Made by a program: the position numbers and the translations under genes
NCBI RefSeq assembly: GCF_900106785.1
Contig: NZ_LT629845.1
Span: 530,386-594,385 of the forward strand
Direction: 5' to 3'
Source of the DNA: Prevotellamassilia timonensis
GTDB lineage: Bacteria > Bacteroidota > Bacteroidia > Bacteroidales > Bacteroidaceae
Length of the DNA: 64,000 nucleotides
Shown: positions 27,672 to 39,165 of the stretch, piece by piece
Numbering within the stretch: the stretch's first letter is position 1
Layout of the letters: every line of letters begins with the position of its first letter
Notes under the pieces: model-generated
What the model saw: the letters and a program-made list of their open reading frames with translations, nothing else
Told to the model about the DNA's origin: nothing
The model's database searches: none

Positions 27672-28682
27672 TTAGTCGCAGTTAGCGAGTTTGTTGTCAG
27701 AACCGAGCACGTCAGTGATCTTGTGCTTGTACATTTGTTCCATGAGGTCACGTGCAGGACCGCAGTACTTACGGGGATCGAATTCACCGGGCTTTTCGTT
27801 GAATACCTTGCGTACAGCAGCAGTGAAGGCGAGACGTGAGTCTGAGTCGATGTTGATTTTGCAAACAGCGCTCTTTGAAGCCTTGCGGAGTTGTTCTTCG
27901 GGTATACCAACTGCATCGGGGAGTTTACCACCATTTGCGTTGATGATGTCAACATATTCCTGAGGAACTGAAGAAGAACCGTGAAGTACGATGGGGAAAC
28001 CGGGGAGCTTCTCCATGATAGCATCGAGGATGTCGAATGCCAAGGGAGGAGGAACGAGCTTGCCAGTCTTCGGGTCGCGTGTGCATTGCTCGGGAGTGAA
28101 CTTGTAAGCACCGTGTGAAGTACCGATTGAGATAGCGAGTGAATCAACGCCAGTCTTTGAAGTAAAGTCAATTACTTCTTCAGGCTTTGTATAGTGGCAT
28201 ACTTCTGAAGCTACTTCGTCTTCAACGCCAGCCAATACACCAAGTTCACCTTCAACAGTTACATCGTACTGGTGTGCATATTCTACAACCTTCTTTGTAA
28301 GGGCAATATTCTCTTCGTAGGGAAGTGAAGAACCATCGATCATTACAGATGAGAAACCGAGGTCAACGCAGCTCTTGCAGAGTTCGAAGCTATCACCATG
28401 GTCAAGGTGAAGTACGATTTCGGGATGGTGGCAACCAAGTTCCTTAGCATATTCAACTGCACCTTCAGCCATGTAACGGAGCAGAGTCTCGTTAGCATAG
28501 TTACGGGCACCCTTAGAAACCTGAAGGATTACCGGTGACTTGAGTTCTGAAGAGGCCTTGATGATAGCCTGAAGCTGCTCAAGGTTATTGAAGTTGAATG
28601 CGGGGATTGCATAACCACCGTTGATGGCACGCTTGAACATCTCGCGAGTGTTCACCAAGCCAAGTTCTTTGTAGTTTACCAT
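27672..28682 (-). CDS. fba: Class II fructose-bisphosphate aldolase
   Basis: The zinc-dependent aldolase cleaves fructose 1,6-bisphosphate to dihydroxyacetone phosphate and glyceraldehyde 3-phosphate. The 336-residue protein has AIPAFNFNNLEQLQAI, the zinc-ligand motif VLHLDHGDSFE, the glycine-rich active-site loop region YKFTPEQC, FPIVLHGSSSVPQ, and the phosphate-binding segment KINIDSDSRLAFT. It is a single-gene unit with its own -7 promoter and a terminator shared with cdd. Confidence 0.97.
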   Translation of the reverse strand: MVNYKELGLVNTREMFKRAINGGYAIPAFNFNNLEQLQAIIKASSELKSPVILQVSKGARNYANETLLRYMAEGAVEYAKELGCHHPEIVLHLDHGDSFELCKSCVDLGFSSVMIDGSSLPYEENIALTKKVVEYAHQYDVTVEGELGVLAGVEDEVASEVCHYTKPEEVIDFTSKTGVDSLAISIGTSHGAYKFTPEQCTRDPKTGKLVPPPLAFDILDAIMEKLPGFPIVLHGSSSVPQEYVDIINANGGKLPDAVGIPEEQLRKASKSAVCKINIDSDSRLAFTAAVRKVFNEKPGEFDPRKYCGPARDLMEQMYKHKITDVLGSDNKLANCD

Positions 28683-28728
28683 AATTGATGAGTAATTTTA
28701 ATAACTATATGGATTGATTTTCTATGTG

Positions 28729-28736
28729 CAAAAGTA
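28729..28736 (-). promoter_or_regulatory. fba promoter -7
   Basis: The minus strand reads TACTTTTG with a TTG 20 nt upstream, about 45 nt before the fba start codon. Confidence 0.65.
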
Positions 28737-28814
28737 CAACAACTTGTTTGAAATGGCAAGTGTTGTGTGTTTTTTTTCTATCCCTCCTTCTAAGAATGAT
28801 TGGAGTGAGATATA

Positions 28815-30092
28815 CTACCATGCAAAGAGCGGGTATTCTTTCATCATTTCGTTCACTTTACAACGTACAGTTTGAATATTGGTCTCATTGGTGGGATCGT
28901 TTAGTACAGTTTCGATCAGTTCGGCCAATATTATCATGAAGTCTTCTTTTACTCCTCGTGTTGTAATGGCTGGTGTGCCTAAACGAATGCCTGATGTTTG
29001 AAAGGCCGAACGGCTGTCGTATGGCACCATATTTTTGTTGACAGTAATATCTGCTTGTACAAGTGCCTTCTCTGCCTCTTTGCCTGTCAGTTCGGGGTAT
29101 TTTGAACGCAAGTCTACGAGCATTGAGTGATTGTCTGTGCCACCGCTCACGATGGTAAATCCGCGTTCCATTAGTTCTTCTGCCAATTTGGCAGCATTCT
29201 TTTTTACTTGCATGGCATAGGTTTTGAACTCTGGTTGCAAGGCCTCGCCAAAGGCTACGGCTTTAGCTGCAATAATGTGTTCGAGTGGGCCACCTTGTAT
29301 GCCGGGGAATACGGCGCTATTGAGCAACTGCCCCATGGTTTTAACAACGCCTTTTGGCGTCTTTTTGTTCCAAGGATTTTCAAAATCGTGTCCCATAAGT
29401 ATCATGCCACCACGTGGACCACGTAATGTTTTGTGTGTGGTGGTTGTTACGATGTGCGCATATTTTATAGGGTTGTCAAGCAATCCTGCTGCAATTAGTC
29501 CAGCTGGGTGTGCCATGTCAACCATAAAAATGGCACCAACTTTATCTGCTATGGCTCTCATGCGGGCGTAATCCCATTCACGGCTATAGGCCGAGCCGCC
29601 GCCAATGATGAGTTTGGGCTTGTGCTGTAACGCAAGTTCTTCCATCTCATCATAGTTGACACGTCCTGTTTCCTTGTTGAGGTTGTAACCAATTGGATTG
29701 TACAGAATGCCAGACGTGTTTACTCTTGAACCATGAGACAGGTGGCCGCCATGGTCAAGATTTAGCCCCATGAATGTATCTCCGGGGTTTAGGCATGCAA
29801 GGAATACTGCGGCGTTGGCTTGTGCTCCCGAATGTGGTTGCACATTTACATACTCTGCACCGAAGAGCCTTTTGGCACGTTCGATGGCGAGGGTCTCTGT
29901 TTGGTCGACAATTTCGCAGCCGCCATAGTAGCGATGGCCGGGGTATCCTTCTGCATACTTGTTGGTGTGCCATGAGCCCATTGCTTTCATTACTTCGTCG
30001 CTGACAAAGTTTTCGGAAGCAATAAGTTCAATGCCTCGGAGTTGGCGTTGGTGCTCTGCTTCGAGCAGAGCAAAAATTTCGGGGTCTTTCAT
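28815..30092 (-). CDS. glyA: Serine hydroxymethyltransferase
   Basis: GlyA transfers the serine hydroxymethyl group to tetrahydrofolate, making glycine and methylene-tetrahydrofolate with PLP. The start [17 protein letters not shown] at 30092 gives 425 residues; an upstream extension would run into the flavin reductase gene. Motifs: [42 protein letters not shown], and the PLP lysine segment [15 protein letters not shown]. It is the last gene of a leftward pyrB-pyrI-flavin reductase-glyA series, 41 bp after the reductase. Confidence 0.97.
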   Translation of the reverse strand: MKDPEIFALLEAEHQRQLRGIELIASENFVSDEVMKAMGSWHTNKYAEGYPGHRYYGGCEIVDQTETLAIERAKRLFGAEYVNVQPHSGAQANAAVFLACLNPGDTFMGLNLDHGGHLSHGSRVNTSGILYNPIGYNLNKETGRVNYDEMEELALQHKPKLIIGGGSAYSREWDYARMRAIADKVGAIFMVDMAHPAGLIAAGLLDNPIKYAHIVTTTTHKTLRGPRGGMILMGHDFENPWNKKTPKGVVKTMGQLLNSAVFPGIQGGPLEHIIAAKAVAFGEALQPEFKTYAMQVKKNAAKLAEELMERGFTIVSGGTDNHSMLVDLRSKYPELTGKEAEKALVQADITVNKNMVPYDSRSAFQTSGIRLGTPAITTRGVKEDFMIILAELIETVLNDPTNETNIQTVRCKVNEMMKEYPLFAW

Positions 30093-30133
30093 AATGTTTG
30101 GTTTTGGGTTAAACTTTATATGTGTGTATTTTA

Positions 30134-30703
30134 TTAGTTGTCCTTTTTTACGGAAAATCCGAATTTGCCGATAAAATCTCCAAGTGCATAATAGCCTCCG
30201 TGTAAGTAGACCAAGGGGTTGCTTTGATCCAAATGCCATTTGCCCTGTTCATCGAGGAATTTGGCATCGGCTTGTACATTCACTACTTCGGCTATAAACA
30301 TATCATGTGAGCCAAGATGTACGATCTCTTTTACGCGACATTCAATACTTAATGGAGATTCAGCAACAATTGGGGTTTTAATGGCGTGTGATGGTGCAGG
30401 AGTTAAACCGGTTTCTTCAAATTTGTTGTAATCTCTGCCCGATTTTACACCGCACCAATCTGTTGCATTGGCAAGTTGCTCTGTTGTCAAATTTATGACG
30501 AACTCCATGTTGCGTTTGATGATATCGTAGGAGTATCGTTCGGGACGCACGGAAATGTAACACATGGCAGGGTTCGTGCAAATGGTTCCAGACCACGCTA
30601 CGGTAAAGATGTTGTATTCATCAGGCGTGGTGCCACACGATATCAGAAGGGCTGGAAGCGGGTATATCATAGTACCCGGCTTCCAGTCAATTTTGTTTTG
30701 CAT
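30134..30703 (-). CDS. Flavin reductase family protein (flavoredoxin-like)
   Basis: A 189-residue FMN-binding split-barrel protein. The segments [36 protein letters not shown] and [19 protein letters not shown] match the flavin reductase/flavoredoxin family, which binds FMN and passes electrons to or from a partner. The substrate is unknown. It lies 3 bp from pyrI and 41 bp before glyA, suggesting co-expression with nucleotide synthesis genes without a clear mechanistic link. Confidence 0.85.
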   Translation of the reverse strand: MQNKIDWKPGTMIYPLPALLISCGTTPDEYNIFTVAWSGTICTNPAMCYISVRPERYSYDIIKRNMEFVINLTTEQLANATDWCGVKSGRDYNKFEETGLTPAPSHAIKTPIVAESPLSIECRVKEIVHLGSHDMFIAEVVNVQADAKFLDEQGKWHLDQSNPLVYLHGGYYALGDFIGKFGFSVKKDN

Positions 30704-30706
30704 GAA

Positions 30707-31168
30707 TTATACGAGTTTGATCGTGTCCAGCTTTTGCTCTTTTTCGCAATACTTGCACTGTATGATGCCGTGTTTGCTGTCTGTTACATGGAAGTGTGTG
30801 GACATCGGCTCGTTGTTGGTAATGCACTTTGGATTTCCACATTTAACGATTCCGATAATTTCCTGTGGCAGGGTGACACGTTTCTTTTCAACAACCTCGT
30901 AGTCGCGTATAACACATAGGGTGACATTGGGTGCAACCACGCTGAGTACGTTTAATTCTGCATCGGTAAAGAATTTCTCTGAAATTTTAATGATGCTTTT
31001 GTTGCCCATTTTTTTGCTTGGCAGGTTGTAGCCAATCATCACTTCAGATTCTACATTCTTGTCCTCAAGGTGCAGAAGTCTAACTACCTGGAACAATTTG
31101 TTGGAGGGTATGTGGTCTATGACGGTGCCGTTTTTGATGGCGGCGACCATAAGTTCTTGGCGTTTCAT
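30707..31168 (-). CDS. pyrI: Aspartate carbamoyltransferase regulatory chain
   Basis: PyrI is the allosteric, nucleotide-binding subunit of aspartate transcarbamoylase. The 153-residue protein has an N-terminal nucleotide-binding domain ([20 protein letters not shown]) and the C-terminal zinc site with four cysteines (CGNPKC and CKYC) that contacts the catalytic trimers. Present only with the class B enzyme, it is encoded 19 bp after pyrB. Confidence 0.97.
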   Translation of the reverse strand: MKRQELMVAAIKNGTVIDHIPSNKLFQVVRLLHLEDKNVESEVMIGYNLPSKKMGNKSIIKISEKFFTDAELNVLSVVAPNVTLCVIRDYEVVEKKRVTLPQEIIGIVKCGNPKCITNNEPMSTHFHVTDSKHGIIQCKYCEKEQKLDTIKLV

Positions 31169-31187
31169 ATTGTGTACTGTGGTTGTT

Positions 31188-32120
31188 TTATTTTTTTATG
31201 TCGTCTAAAGTTATTCCCAAAACATCGCAAATGATGGCTTGACGTGCGTATAGTCCATTACGTGCTTGTTCAAAATAATAAGCGTGTGGATCGTTGTCGA
31301 CATCATAGGCTATTTCATTTACTCTTGGCAGCGGGTGTAGAATCTTCATATTCGGACGTGCGTCTTTCAGCATTGATGCACGCAGAATGTAAATGTCTTT
31401 AACACGCTCATACTCCATCAAGTCCGTAAAACGTTCGCGTTGTACGCGTGTCATGTATAGAATATCTGCATTGCTGATAACCTCAGAGTTAAAATCCTCA
31501 TGCTCTACAAACTTTATGCCGTGCTCACGACAATAAATCTTGTATACATCGGGCATGGCAAGTTCCTTCGGGGCAATAAAGTGAAATGTGGGGTTGAAAT
31601 GGCGCATGGCCATGATGAGTGAGTGGACAGTACGTCCATACTTCAAGTCGCCAACGAGGTATATGTTGAGGTTTTCGAGTGTGCCTTGTGTTTTGTAGAT
31701 GCTATAGAGGTCAAGCATCGTTTGTGATGGGTGCTGGTTCGCTCCATCTCCTGCGTTGACAACAGGCACAGGTGATACTTCGCTCGCATAGCGGGCTGCT
31801 CCTTCAAGATAGTGTCGCATTACTATGACATCGGCATAATTGCTCACCATCATGATTGTATCTTTCAGTGTTTCGCCTTTTGAAGAACTCGTTACTTTGG
31901 GGTCTGTAAATCCAATGACTCTTGCTCCCAAACGATTGGCAGCCGTTTCGAATGAGAGACGAGTTCGGGTTGACGGCTCGAAGAAAAGGGTCGCAACCAC
32001 CTTGTCGTCTAAAATCTTTCGATTAGGGCGTTTCTCAAACTCCTGTGCCATTTGCAGGAGATACATTATCTTTTCTTTTGAAAGGTTGGCTATTGTCACT
32101 AAGCTACTTTTCTTGTTCAT
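31188..32120 (-). CDS. pyrB: Aspartate carbamoyltransferase catalytic chain
   Basis: PyrB condenses carbamoyl phosphate with aspartate in pyrimidine synthesis. The 310-residue protein has the carbamoyl-phosphate motif [15 protein letters not shown], the loop [28 protein letters not shown] and the C-terminal HPLPRVNEI. It heads the pyrB-pyrI group and partners the regulatory chain encoded next. No clear consensus promoter was found in the 65-bp gap to folC. Confidence 0.97.
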   Translation of the reverse strand: MNKKSSLVTIANLSKEKIMYLLQMAQEFEKRPNRKILDDKVVATLFFEPSTRTRLSFETAANRLGARVIGFTDPKVTSSSKGETLKDTIMMVSNYADVIVMRHYLEGAARYASEVSPVPVVNAGDGANQHPSQTMLDLYSIYKTQGTLENLNIYLVGDLKYGRTVHSLIMAMRHFNPTFHFIAPKELAMPDVYKIYCREHGIKFVEHEDFNSEVISNADILYMTRVQRERFTDLMEYERVKDIYILRASMLKDARPNMKILHPLPRVNEIAYDVDNDPHAYYFEQARNGLYARQAIICDVLGITLDDIKK

Positions 32121-32185
32121 AGTGTGGTGGTTTTTATTTTATATCGCTGTAAAATTAGAAATTTATAATTACTCGTGATAGCTTT

Positions 32186-33511
32186 TTATGTGTTTTCTTC
32201 ATGCGGGAGTGCAGTTTGTTTGTAACGTAGCAAGTCTGCTACAATGAAACTGCTGCCTCCGACGTAGATGTAATCATTTGTTGATGCGTTATTGACGGCG
32301 GCTTCATAGGCTTCGGCCACATTGCTATATGTTTTACCATGCAAATCGTATTTTGTTGCAATGTTTGCTATCGTTTGCTCGCTTGTAGCACGCTTAACAC
32401 TTGCTTTTGTCCAATAATAGCATGCCTCATGGGGTAGTGTGCTCATCACTCTTTCGATATCTTTATCTGAGGCCATGCCGAATACAATGTGCAGCTTGTT
32501 GCCAGATGTGGCAATTTGTGCCAGTTGGTGTGCCAGATATTGCCACCCGCCAGTGTTGTGACCGGTATCGCATATAATTGTTGGGTGCTCTTGCAATATC
32601 TGCCAGCGTCCGCGCAGACCTGTCATTTCACATACATGTTCGAATGCGTAAGTGATATCTTCGTGTGTGACAGAGAATATTTTTGACAGGCTGTGTAGAG
32701 TACACAAAATGGTATTCGCGTTTTTAATTTGGCATTCACCAGTTAATTCTCCGTAGATGTCGCCAAAACTGCGCGTAGTGTAATGTCGCAATTTGTGTCC
32801 GTACAAATCGCTAAACTCGCTGCTCAGTACTTCTTTGTTATCTTCGGCAAATAATATGGGGGCTTCCACCTCATGAGCTTTATGTTCAAATACAGAACGT
32901 GTTTCAGCATTGCATTCGCCGATAATTACTGGCACTTTATGCTTGATGATGCCGGCTTTTTCGCTTGCAATTTGAGCTAAAGTGCTTCCAAGAAATTGTG
33001 TGTGATCAAAACTGATATTTGTTATTACTGACAGTATCGGGTTTATGATATTGGTGCAGTCAAGTCTGCCTCCTAATCCCACTTCAATCACAGCAACGTC
33101 AACATGTTGCTCTGCAAAATACTTAAAAGCTAATGCAGTCGTTAGTTCAAAGAAAGAGGGGTGAAGCGGTTCAAAAAATGAGCGTTCTTCTTCAACGAAG
33201 TCTATGACATATTGTTGGGGCATCATTTCACCATTAATACGTATTCTTTCTCGAAAGTCTACTAGGTGTGGTGAGGTGTACAAACCAACTTTTAGTCCTG
33301 TATGCTGTAATATGGCTGCAATGGTATGTGCACAGCTGCCTTTACCATTTGTACCAGCAATGTGAATTGTTTTATATTGGTTGTGTGGGTGATTGAAGTG
33401 TGCATCCAGTATGTGAGTTGTTGACAATCCTTCTTTATATGCCGCACCGCCAACATGTTGAAAGAGTGGGGCGGAGTTGAACAAATATTGTATGGTTTCT
33501 TCGTATGTCAT
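32186..33511 (-). CDS. folC: Bifunctional folylpolyglutamate/dihydrofolate synthase
   Basis: FolC adds glutamate to dihydropteroate and folates. The start MTYEETIQYLFNSAPLFQ at 33511 gives 441 residues. The P-loop HIAGTNGKGSCAH, the YTSPHLVDFRERIRING segment, the acidic metal motif VGLGGRLDCTNI and the C-terminal Mur-ligase-like domain with DTGHNTGG are present. It is in the same direction as pyrB and dnaJ. Together with folE and glyA it gives the window three folate-pathway genes, although they are not one operon. Confidence 0.95.
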   Translation of the reverse strand: MTYEETIQYLFNSAPLFQHVGGAAYKEGLSTTHILDAHFNHPHNQYKTIHIAGTNGKGSCAHTIAAILQHTGLKVGLYTSPHLVDFRERIRINGEMMPQQYVIDFVEEERSFFEPLHPSFFELTTALAFKYFAEQHVDVAVIEVGLGGRLDCTNIINPILSVITNISFDHTQFLGSTLAQIASEKAGIIKHKVPVIIGECNAETRSVFEHKAHEVEAPILFAEDNKEVLSSEFSDLYGHKLRHYTTRSFGDIYGELTGECQIKNANTILCTLHSLSKIFSVTHEDITYAFEHVCEMTGLRGRWQILQEHPTIICDTGHNTGGWQYLAHQLAQIATSGNKLHIVFGMASDKDIERVMSTLPHEACYYWTKASVKRATSEQTIANIATKYDLHGKTYSNVAEAYEAAVNNASTNDYIYVGGSSFIVADLLRYKQTALPHEENT

Positions 33512-33591
33512 GATGGTTGAGCATGTTCCCGTATACAAGAAACGACGGGCAAGCAAGCATTGTTGTGCTTGCTAACCCGTCATGATGTGTA

Positions 33592-34752
33592 CTATTTGTT
33601 GAAATAATTTCTAAAGGCTCTGAATATTTTATTTTTAATGTTGTCGGTCGGTTGAATGTGTTTGCTATCATTGAGCGATTCAATTTTAGATTTTTCGTCT
33701 TTATCAAGATGCTCAGGTATGTAAACACTGATATTTACGACAATATCTCCTGTGCCGCTGCCATAGCCTTTAATAGCAGGCAAGCCTTTTCCACGTAATC
33801 TTAAAGCTGTTCCAGGTTGTGTCCCAGGTTCGATTTTAATACGCGCTTTACCTGTAAGTGTCGGCACTTCTATGGTATCACCCAAAGCAGCTTGTGGCAC
33901 TGTTAAAAGTAGGTTGTAAATCAAGTCCGTTTCGTCTCTGATAAACTCAGGGTGCGGTGCTTCTTCAATAACAACTTGAATGTCGCCAGGAACGCCATTG
34001 TGCATGCCAGCATTACCTTTGCGAGGAATGTTGACAATCATACCCTCGCCAACGCCAGCTGGAATATTAAATTCAACAATCTCTTCGCCTTTAATGATGC
34101 CGTCACCATGGCAATGAGTACATTTGTGCTTAATGACAGTACCTTCACCATGGCATGTAGGGCAGGCTTCTTGAGATTGCATTAGGCCAAACATACTACG
34201 TTGTGTACGTATTACATAGCCTTGTCCATGGCATGTTGGGCATGTTTCAGGCTTAGATCCATTTTCACAACCGCTGCCGCCGCATTCAGGACATGTAATG
34301 TCCTTCTTCATCTTATATTTTTTGGTAACACCGGTTGCAATTTCCTCTAAGGTGAGTTTTACCTTCATGCGCATGTCTGCGCCTTTGTATTGTCTTGGTT
34401 GTGCACTTCTGCTGCCACCGCCAAAGCCACCAAATCCATGTCCGCCAAATATATCTCCGAAAGCGCTGAAAATGTCGTTGATGTCCATGCCTTGTCCACC
34501 AAAGCCGCCAAAGCCTCCAGCACCATTGACGCCGTCAGCACCAAATTGGTCGTATCGGGCGCGTTTGTCTGGATCGCGCAAGACGTCATACGCCTCAGCA
34601 GCTTGTTTGAACTTCTCTTCAGCTTCTTTATTGCCAGGATTTCTGTCAGGGTGATATTTAATGGCAACTTTTTTGTAAGCTCGTTTAATTTCGTCAGCAG
34701 TAGCAGTGCGCTCTACTCCTAATATTTTATAATAATCTTTCTCGTCAGCCAT
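33592..34752 (-). CDS. dnaJ: Chaperone protein DnaJ
   Basis: DnaJ stimulates DnaK ATPase and delivers unfolded clients. The 386-residue type I protein has the J domain with HPD (KYHPDRNPG) in the first 70 residues, a Gly/Phe-rich linker, four CxxCxGxG zinc motifs ([32 protein letters not shown]) and the C-terminal client-binding domains. It lies 59 bp after grpE in the usual grpE-dnaJ order. Confidence 0.98.
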   Translation of the reverse strand: MADEKDYYKILGVERTATADEIKRAYKKVAIKYHPDRNPGNKEAEEKFKQAAEAYDVLRDPDKRARYDQFGADGVNGAGGFGGFGGQGMDINDIFSAFGDIFGGHGFGGFGGGSRSAQPRQYKGADMRMKVKLTLEEIATGVTKKYKMKKDITCPECGGSGCENGSKPETCPTCHGQGYVIRTQRSMFGLMQSQEACPTCHGEGTVIKHKCTHCHGDGIIKGEEIVEFNIPAGVGEGMIVNIPRKGNAGMHNGVPGDIQVVIEEAPHPEFIRDETDLIYNLLLTVPQAALGDTIEVPTLTGKARIKIEPGTQPGTALRLRGKGLPAIKGYGSGTGDIVVNISVYIPEHLDKDEKSKIESLNDSKHIQPTDNIKNKIFRAFRNYFNK

Positions 34753-34811
34753 TTTGACAACTTGGGTGGATAGACTTGTTGTTTTGATTTATTTGCTTCG
34801 GCCACAATTAT

Positions 34812-35360
34812 TTAGTTGCCTACTACCACTTTTGCGTGGCGAAGAACTTTGTCGTTGAGCATGTAGCCTGGCTGCACGCAATCCATAACAAGGTTCTTCT
34901 TGTCTTCGTCTTGTGCAGGTACAAGTGCGATAGCCTCGTGATAGTCTGTATCAAAAGGTTTGCCAATGGTATCCATTTTTTGAAGCCCCTGCGATGCAAG
35001 TGTCTTGTTCAGCTTTCCGGCAATGAGTTCAACGCCTTCTTTAAGTGCATTGACGTCATCGCTTTTCTGGATATTTGCTATAGCGCGGTCAAAGTCGTCC
35101 AAAATCGGTAGCAGTGCACTAAGCACTTTTTCGCCACCATTCAAAATCAACTCGGTTTTCTCTTTCAGCGTACGTTTGCGATAGTTGTCAAACTCTGCAA
35201 CTTGTCGTAGATATTTGTCTTTTAATTGCGCTATTTCTTCGTTGGCTGCTTCCAGCTTTTCAGCATCAGTCAGTTCCTTTTCAGTTTCAGTAGCATTTTG
35301 AGTTTGTGTCTCTTTTGCCTGCTCTTCAACTTCTTTATGTTCTTTATTTTCCATTTTCAT
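34812..35360 (-). CDS. grpE: Nucleotide exchange factor GrpE
   Basis: GrpE releases ADP from DnaK. The 182-residue protein has a charged, acidic N-terminus, a long coiled-coil helix (ELTDAEKLEAANEEIAQL, then FDNYRKRTLKEKTE) and the beta-domain with the family ending (GYMLNDKVLRHAKVVVG). Two ATG codons two residues apart (35360 and 35354) are both possible. It precedes dnaJ on the same strand. Confidence 0.97.
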   Translation of the reverse strand: MKMENKEHKEVEEQAKETQTQNATETEKELTDAEKLEAANEEIAQLKDKYLRQVAEFDNYRKRTLKEKTELILNGGEKVLSALLPILDDFDRAIANIQKSDDVNALKEGVELIAGKLNKTLASQGLQKMDTIGKPFDTDYHEAIALVPAQDEDKKNLVMDCVQPGYMLNDKVLRHAKVVVGN

Positions 35361-35411
35361 GATTGTCTCAGAATATTTTTATTCATTCATGCAACAATTA
35401 TGCCATTGGTC

Positions 35412-37112
<1,701 letters not shown>

Positions 37113-37805
37113 TTAAACTGAGGCCGGTAGGCATATTGTAAGTACACAATCAGGTAGCAATCGGTATCCTATGGTATCATGAAAAGTTGCTTCTTTATAT
37201 GAGACTTTCGCTATAAGATTGCTAAAAGCGTCTTTTTTCAATAAGATACCATCTCTGAAAGATAATTCCTCTAAATCATGGCTTTTGTATATAGCCTCTT
37301 TGGCGCTCCAAATGGTGCAAAAGGCTTTTTCGTCTTCATCAGTGATGGTCCTCGTATCAACTAAAGCTGCAACTTCTTGTTCCGTTGCAAACATTTTTGA
37401 AACCCTTTTCGCCGTACTGTTCCATCTTTCGATGTCAATGCCATGCTTCCTGTGTGAGAAACTGAGCGCAAAGTGACCATCAGTATGTGATATGCTGATA
37501 TGGTATTGTTTATTCGACAAGTAAGGTGCTCCATTTTCGTTGTAGCAAATCCTTACGCCTTTTCCAAGTAGCTTGTACAGGATAACCCTGACAGACACCT
37601 TTTCAACAAACCTTTTGTCACATATATTCGATAGCCCACCTTTTTCTTCGGCAGAAACGCAAATGTCTGCATATTTCTGAATGTCCGGTCGCGAGAGCTT
37701 GTGATGCCATAAAAAGACCCGCACCTCGTTTGCTGCTAAATTGTCAAGCATTGTCGATGCGAGTCTTTCTATATCTGTGTCTATAAATTCTTGTAAGTTC
37801 AGCAC
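37113..37805 (-). CDS. 4'-phosphopantetheinyl transferase superfamily protein
   Basis: Such enzymes move phosphopantetheine from CoA to a carrier-protein serine. The family signature is visible: HISISHTDGHFALSFSHRKHGIDIE (given in two parts: HISISHTDGH and HGIDIE) with the metal-binding aspartate and glutamate, and WSAKEAIYKSHD. The open frame extends to an ATG at 37910, but that overlaps the ssb end by about 95 nt. A GTG at 37805, 10 nt after the ssb stop, gives a 230-residue protein and is my preferred start; an ATG at 37751 would lose N-terminal sequence. The acceptor protein is unknown. Confidence 0.8.
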   Translation of the reverse strand: MLNLQEFIDTDIERLASTMLDNLAANEVRVFLWHHKLSRPDIQKYADICVSAEEKGGLSNICDKRFVEKVSVRVILYKLLGKGVRICYNENGAPYLSNKQYHISISHTDGHFALSFSHRKHGIDIERWNSTAKRVSKMFATEQEVAALVDTRTITDEDEKAFCTIWSAKEAIYKSHDLEELSFRDGILLKKDAFSNLIAKVSYKEATFHDTIGYRLLPDCVLTICLPASV

Positions 37806-37815
37806 TTCTTGTCTT

Positions 37816-38268
37816 TTAGAATGGGCACTTTTGTGGGGGTGGGGTATTACCGTTTTGACTTTGTGAGGCAGGGAACGGATTGCTTTGCGTGGGCTGTGTG
37901 GTGTTGTCACCTTGTTGCGCTGTATTTGTTTGGCTTCGCGGCGTCAGCATTTCCAGGTTTGATGCCCAAATCTCGGCCGTTCTGCGTGTAACGCCTTTCT
38001 TGTCTGTATACGATCTGTAGCGCAGTTCACCTTCGATGTACAATTTGTCGCCTTTATGTACATAACGCTCCACAATTTCAGCCAACCGCCTCCACAGATA
38101 GATGTTGTGCCATTCTGTGCGCTCTGGCACATTGGTTCCATTGGGTAGGGTGTAGCCTGGAACGCTTGTAGCCAATCGGAGTTGTGCTGTGCATACGCCC
38201 TGATCCAAATAGCGGATTTCTGGATCATTTCCAACGTGGCCAATAAGCATGACTTTGTTTAATGACAT
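37816..38268 (-). CDS. ssb: Single-stranded DNA-binding protein
   Basis: Ssb coats single-stranded DNA during replication and repair. The 150-residue protein has an OB-fold (MSLNKVMLIGHVGNDPEI, then WHNIYLWRRLAEIVERYVHKGDKLYIEGEL), a Gln/Asn/Pro-rich disordered tail and the acidic-aromatic tip replaced by PPPQKCPF. That tip lacks the usual DDDIPF acidic run, so interactions with partner proteins may differ. Preceding gene of the phosphopantetheinyl transferase. Confidence 0.95.
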   Translation of the reverse strand: MSLNKVMLIGHVGNDPEIRYLDQGVCTAQLRLATSVPGYTLPNGTNVPERTEWHNIYLWRRLAEIVERYVHKGDKLYIEGELRYRSYTDKKGVTRRTAEIWASNLEMLTPRSQTNTAQQGDNTTQPTQSNPFPASQSQNGNTPPPQKCPF

Positions 38269-38340
38269 AAGATTATAGGATAGTATGTTGTTCTGATTTC
38301 TTATATATGAGTAAGGGTGTCTCCGCAGTTTGAAAGTTCT

Positions 38341-38799
38341 TTATCTTATGCGGTCGGCAGCCCTAATCAGGGCTTCGTCGTGTTTGATTGCTCTTTTTGC
38401 TAAATAAAGTACAATAATAGCGAGAACAGGAAATAGGCAACCCAATTCAAAATGCAAACTTGTTGCAGTTCTGCTTTGTACAGATAATATGTATGCAGCA
38501 AAACTGATATACCACATCAAATTGCTTGCCATGGCAAGGTTGGTGATTTTAATCTGCTTCTTTCTGTTCTTGTAGGTAAATATGGCGGTTACGGCAGCAA
38601 TAATGCTCGCAATGGCGAAAAATGCCATTCCGTATGGATGTCTTCCAACAATCTCAGGCAAGCAGGCAGGATAGTAGCCTACACTGCTGATGTTGAAAGA
38701 TTCTTTTGCGCCATAAAAAGCCCAAACGGGAACAAAAAACGTAAAGGCCGGAAATAATCCGGCCAATACGAGGTATATGCTTTGAATACGTTGTATCAT
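38341..38799 (-). CDS. DUF4293 family membrane protein
   Basis: A 152-residue protein with four predicted transmembrane helices (near residues 7-27, 50-68, 85-105 and 118-135), beginning MIQRIQSIYLVLAGLF, the typical N-terminus of the Bacteroidota-specific DUF4293 family. Function unknown. Its start overlaps the rpoZ stop by 4 nt, and bamD-rpoZ-DUF4293 is a conserved order in the phylum, implying co-translation. Confidence 0.85.
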   Translation of the reverse strand: MIQRIQSIYLVLAGLFPAFTFFVPVWAFYGAKESFNISSVGYYPACLPEIVGRHPYGMAFFAIASIIAAVTAIFTYKNRKKQIKITNLAMASNLMWYISFAAYILSVQSRTATSLHFELGCLFPVLAIIVLYLAKRAIKHDEALIRAADRIR

Positions 38800-39140
38800 G
38801 CTTCGGTGCTCAAGTTGTCTTTATCCTTAGCAGGATTGCGGAAGTAGATATTGTGATGCAAGAATTCGTCCGCAGCAATCAGTGTAGGCTTTGGCAATTT
38901 CTCGTAATAACGTGAGATTTCGATTTGCTCGCGGTTCTCAAAGGTCTCTTCCAAATTGTCGTTAGTCGAGGCAAACTCCTTCAGTTTACGCTGCAGGTCG
39001 TCTCTCATCTGCACAGCAATCTGATTGGCGCGTTTAGACATGATGACAACACTCTCGTAGATGTTGTTTGTGCCGTCGCAAAAGTCCATCAAATTGTGCG
39101 TAACTGTGTTTGTTGGTGCTTTACTTTTCTTGTAATCCAT
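38796..39140 (-). CDS. rpoZ: DNA-directed RNA polymerase subunit omega
   Basis: The omega subunit assists RNA polymerase assembly. The 114-residue protein matches the divergent Bacteroidota type: NIYESVVIMSKRANQIAVQM corresponds to the conserved omega helix, followed by a charged C-terminus. It lies 25 bp after bamD and overlaps DUF4293 by 4 nt. Confidence 0.88.
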   Translation of the reverse strand: MDYKKSKAPTNTVTHNLMDFCDGTNNIYESVVIMSKRANQIAVQMRDDLQRKLKEFASTNDNLEETFENREQIEISRYYEKLPKPTLIAADEFLHHNIYFRNPAKDKDNLSTEA

Positions 39141-39165
39141 TTTATATCTTTAGTTTGCTTTGTTT

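Noticed and set aside
30092..30239. Extended N-terminus of glyA to 30239
   Set aside because: It runs into the flavin reductase gene and adds sequence absent from the well-known GlyA N-terminus.
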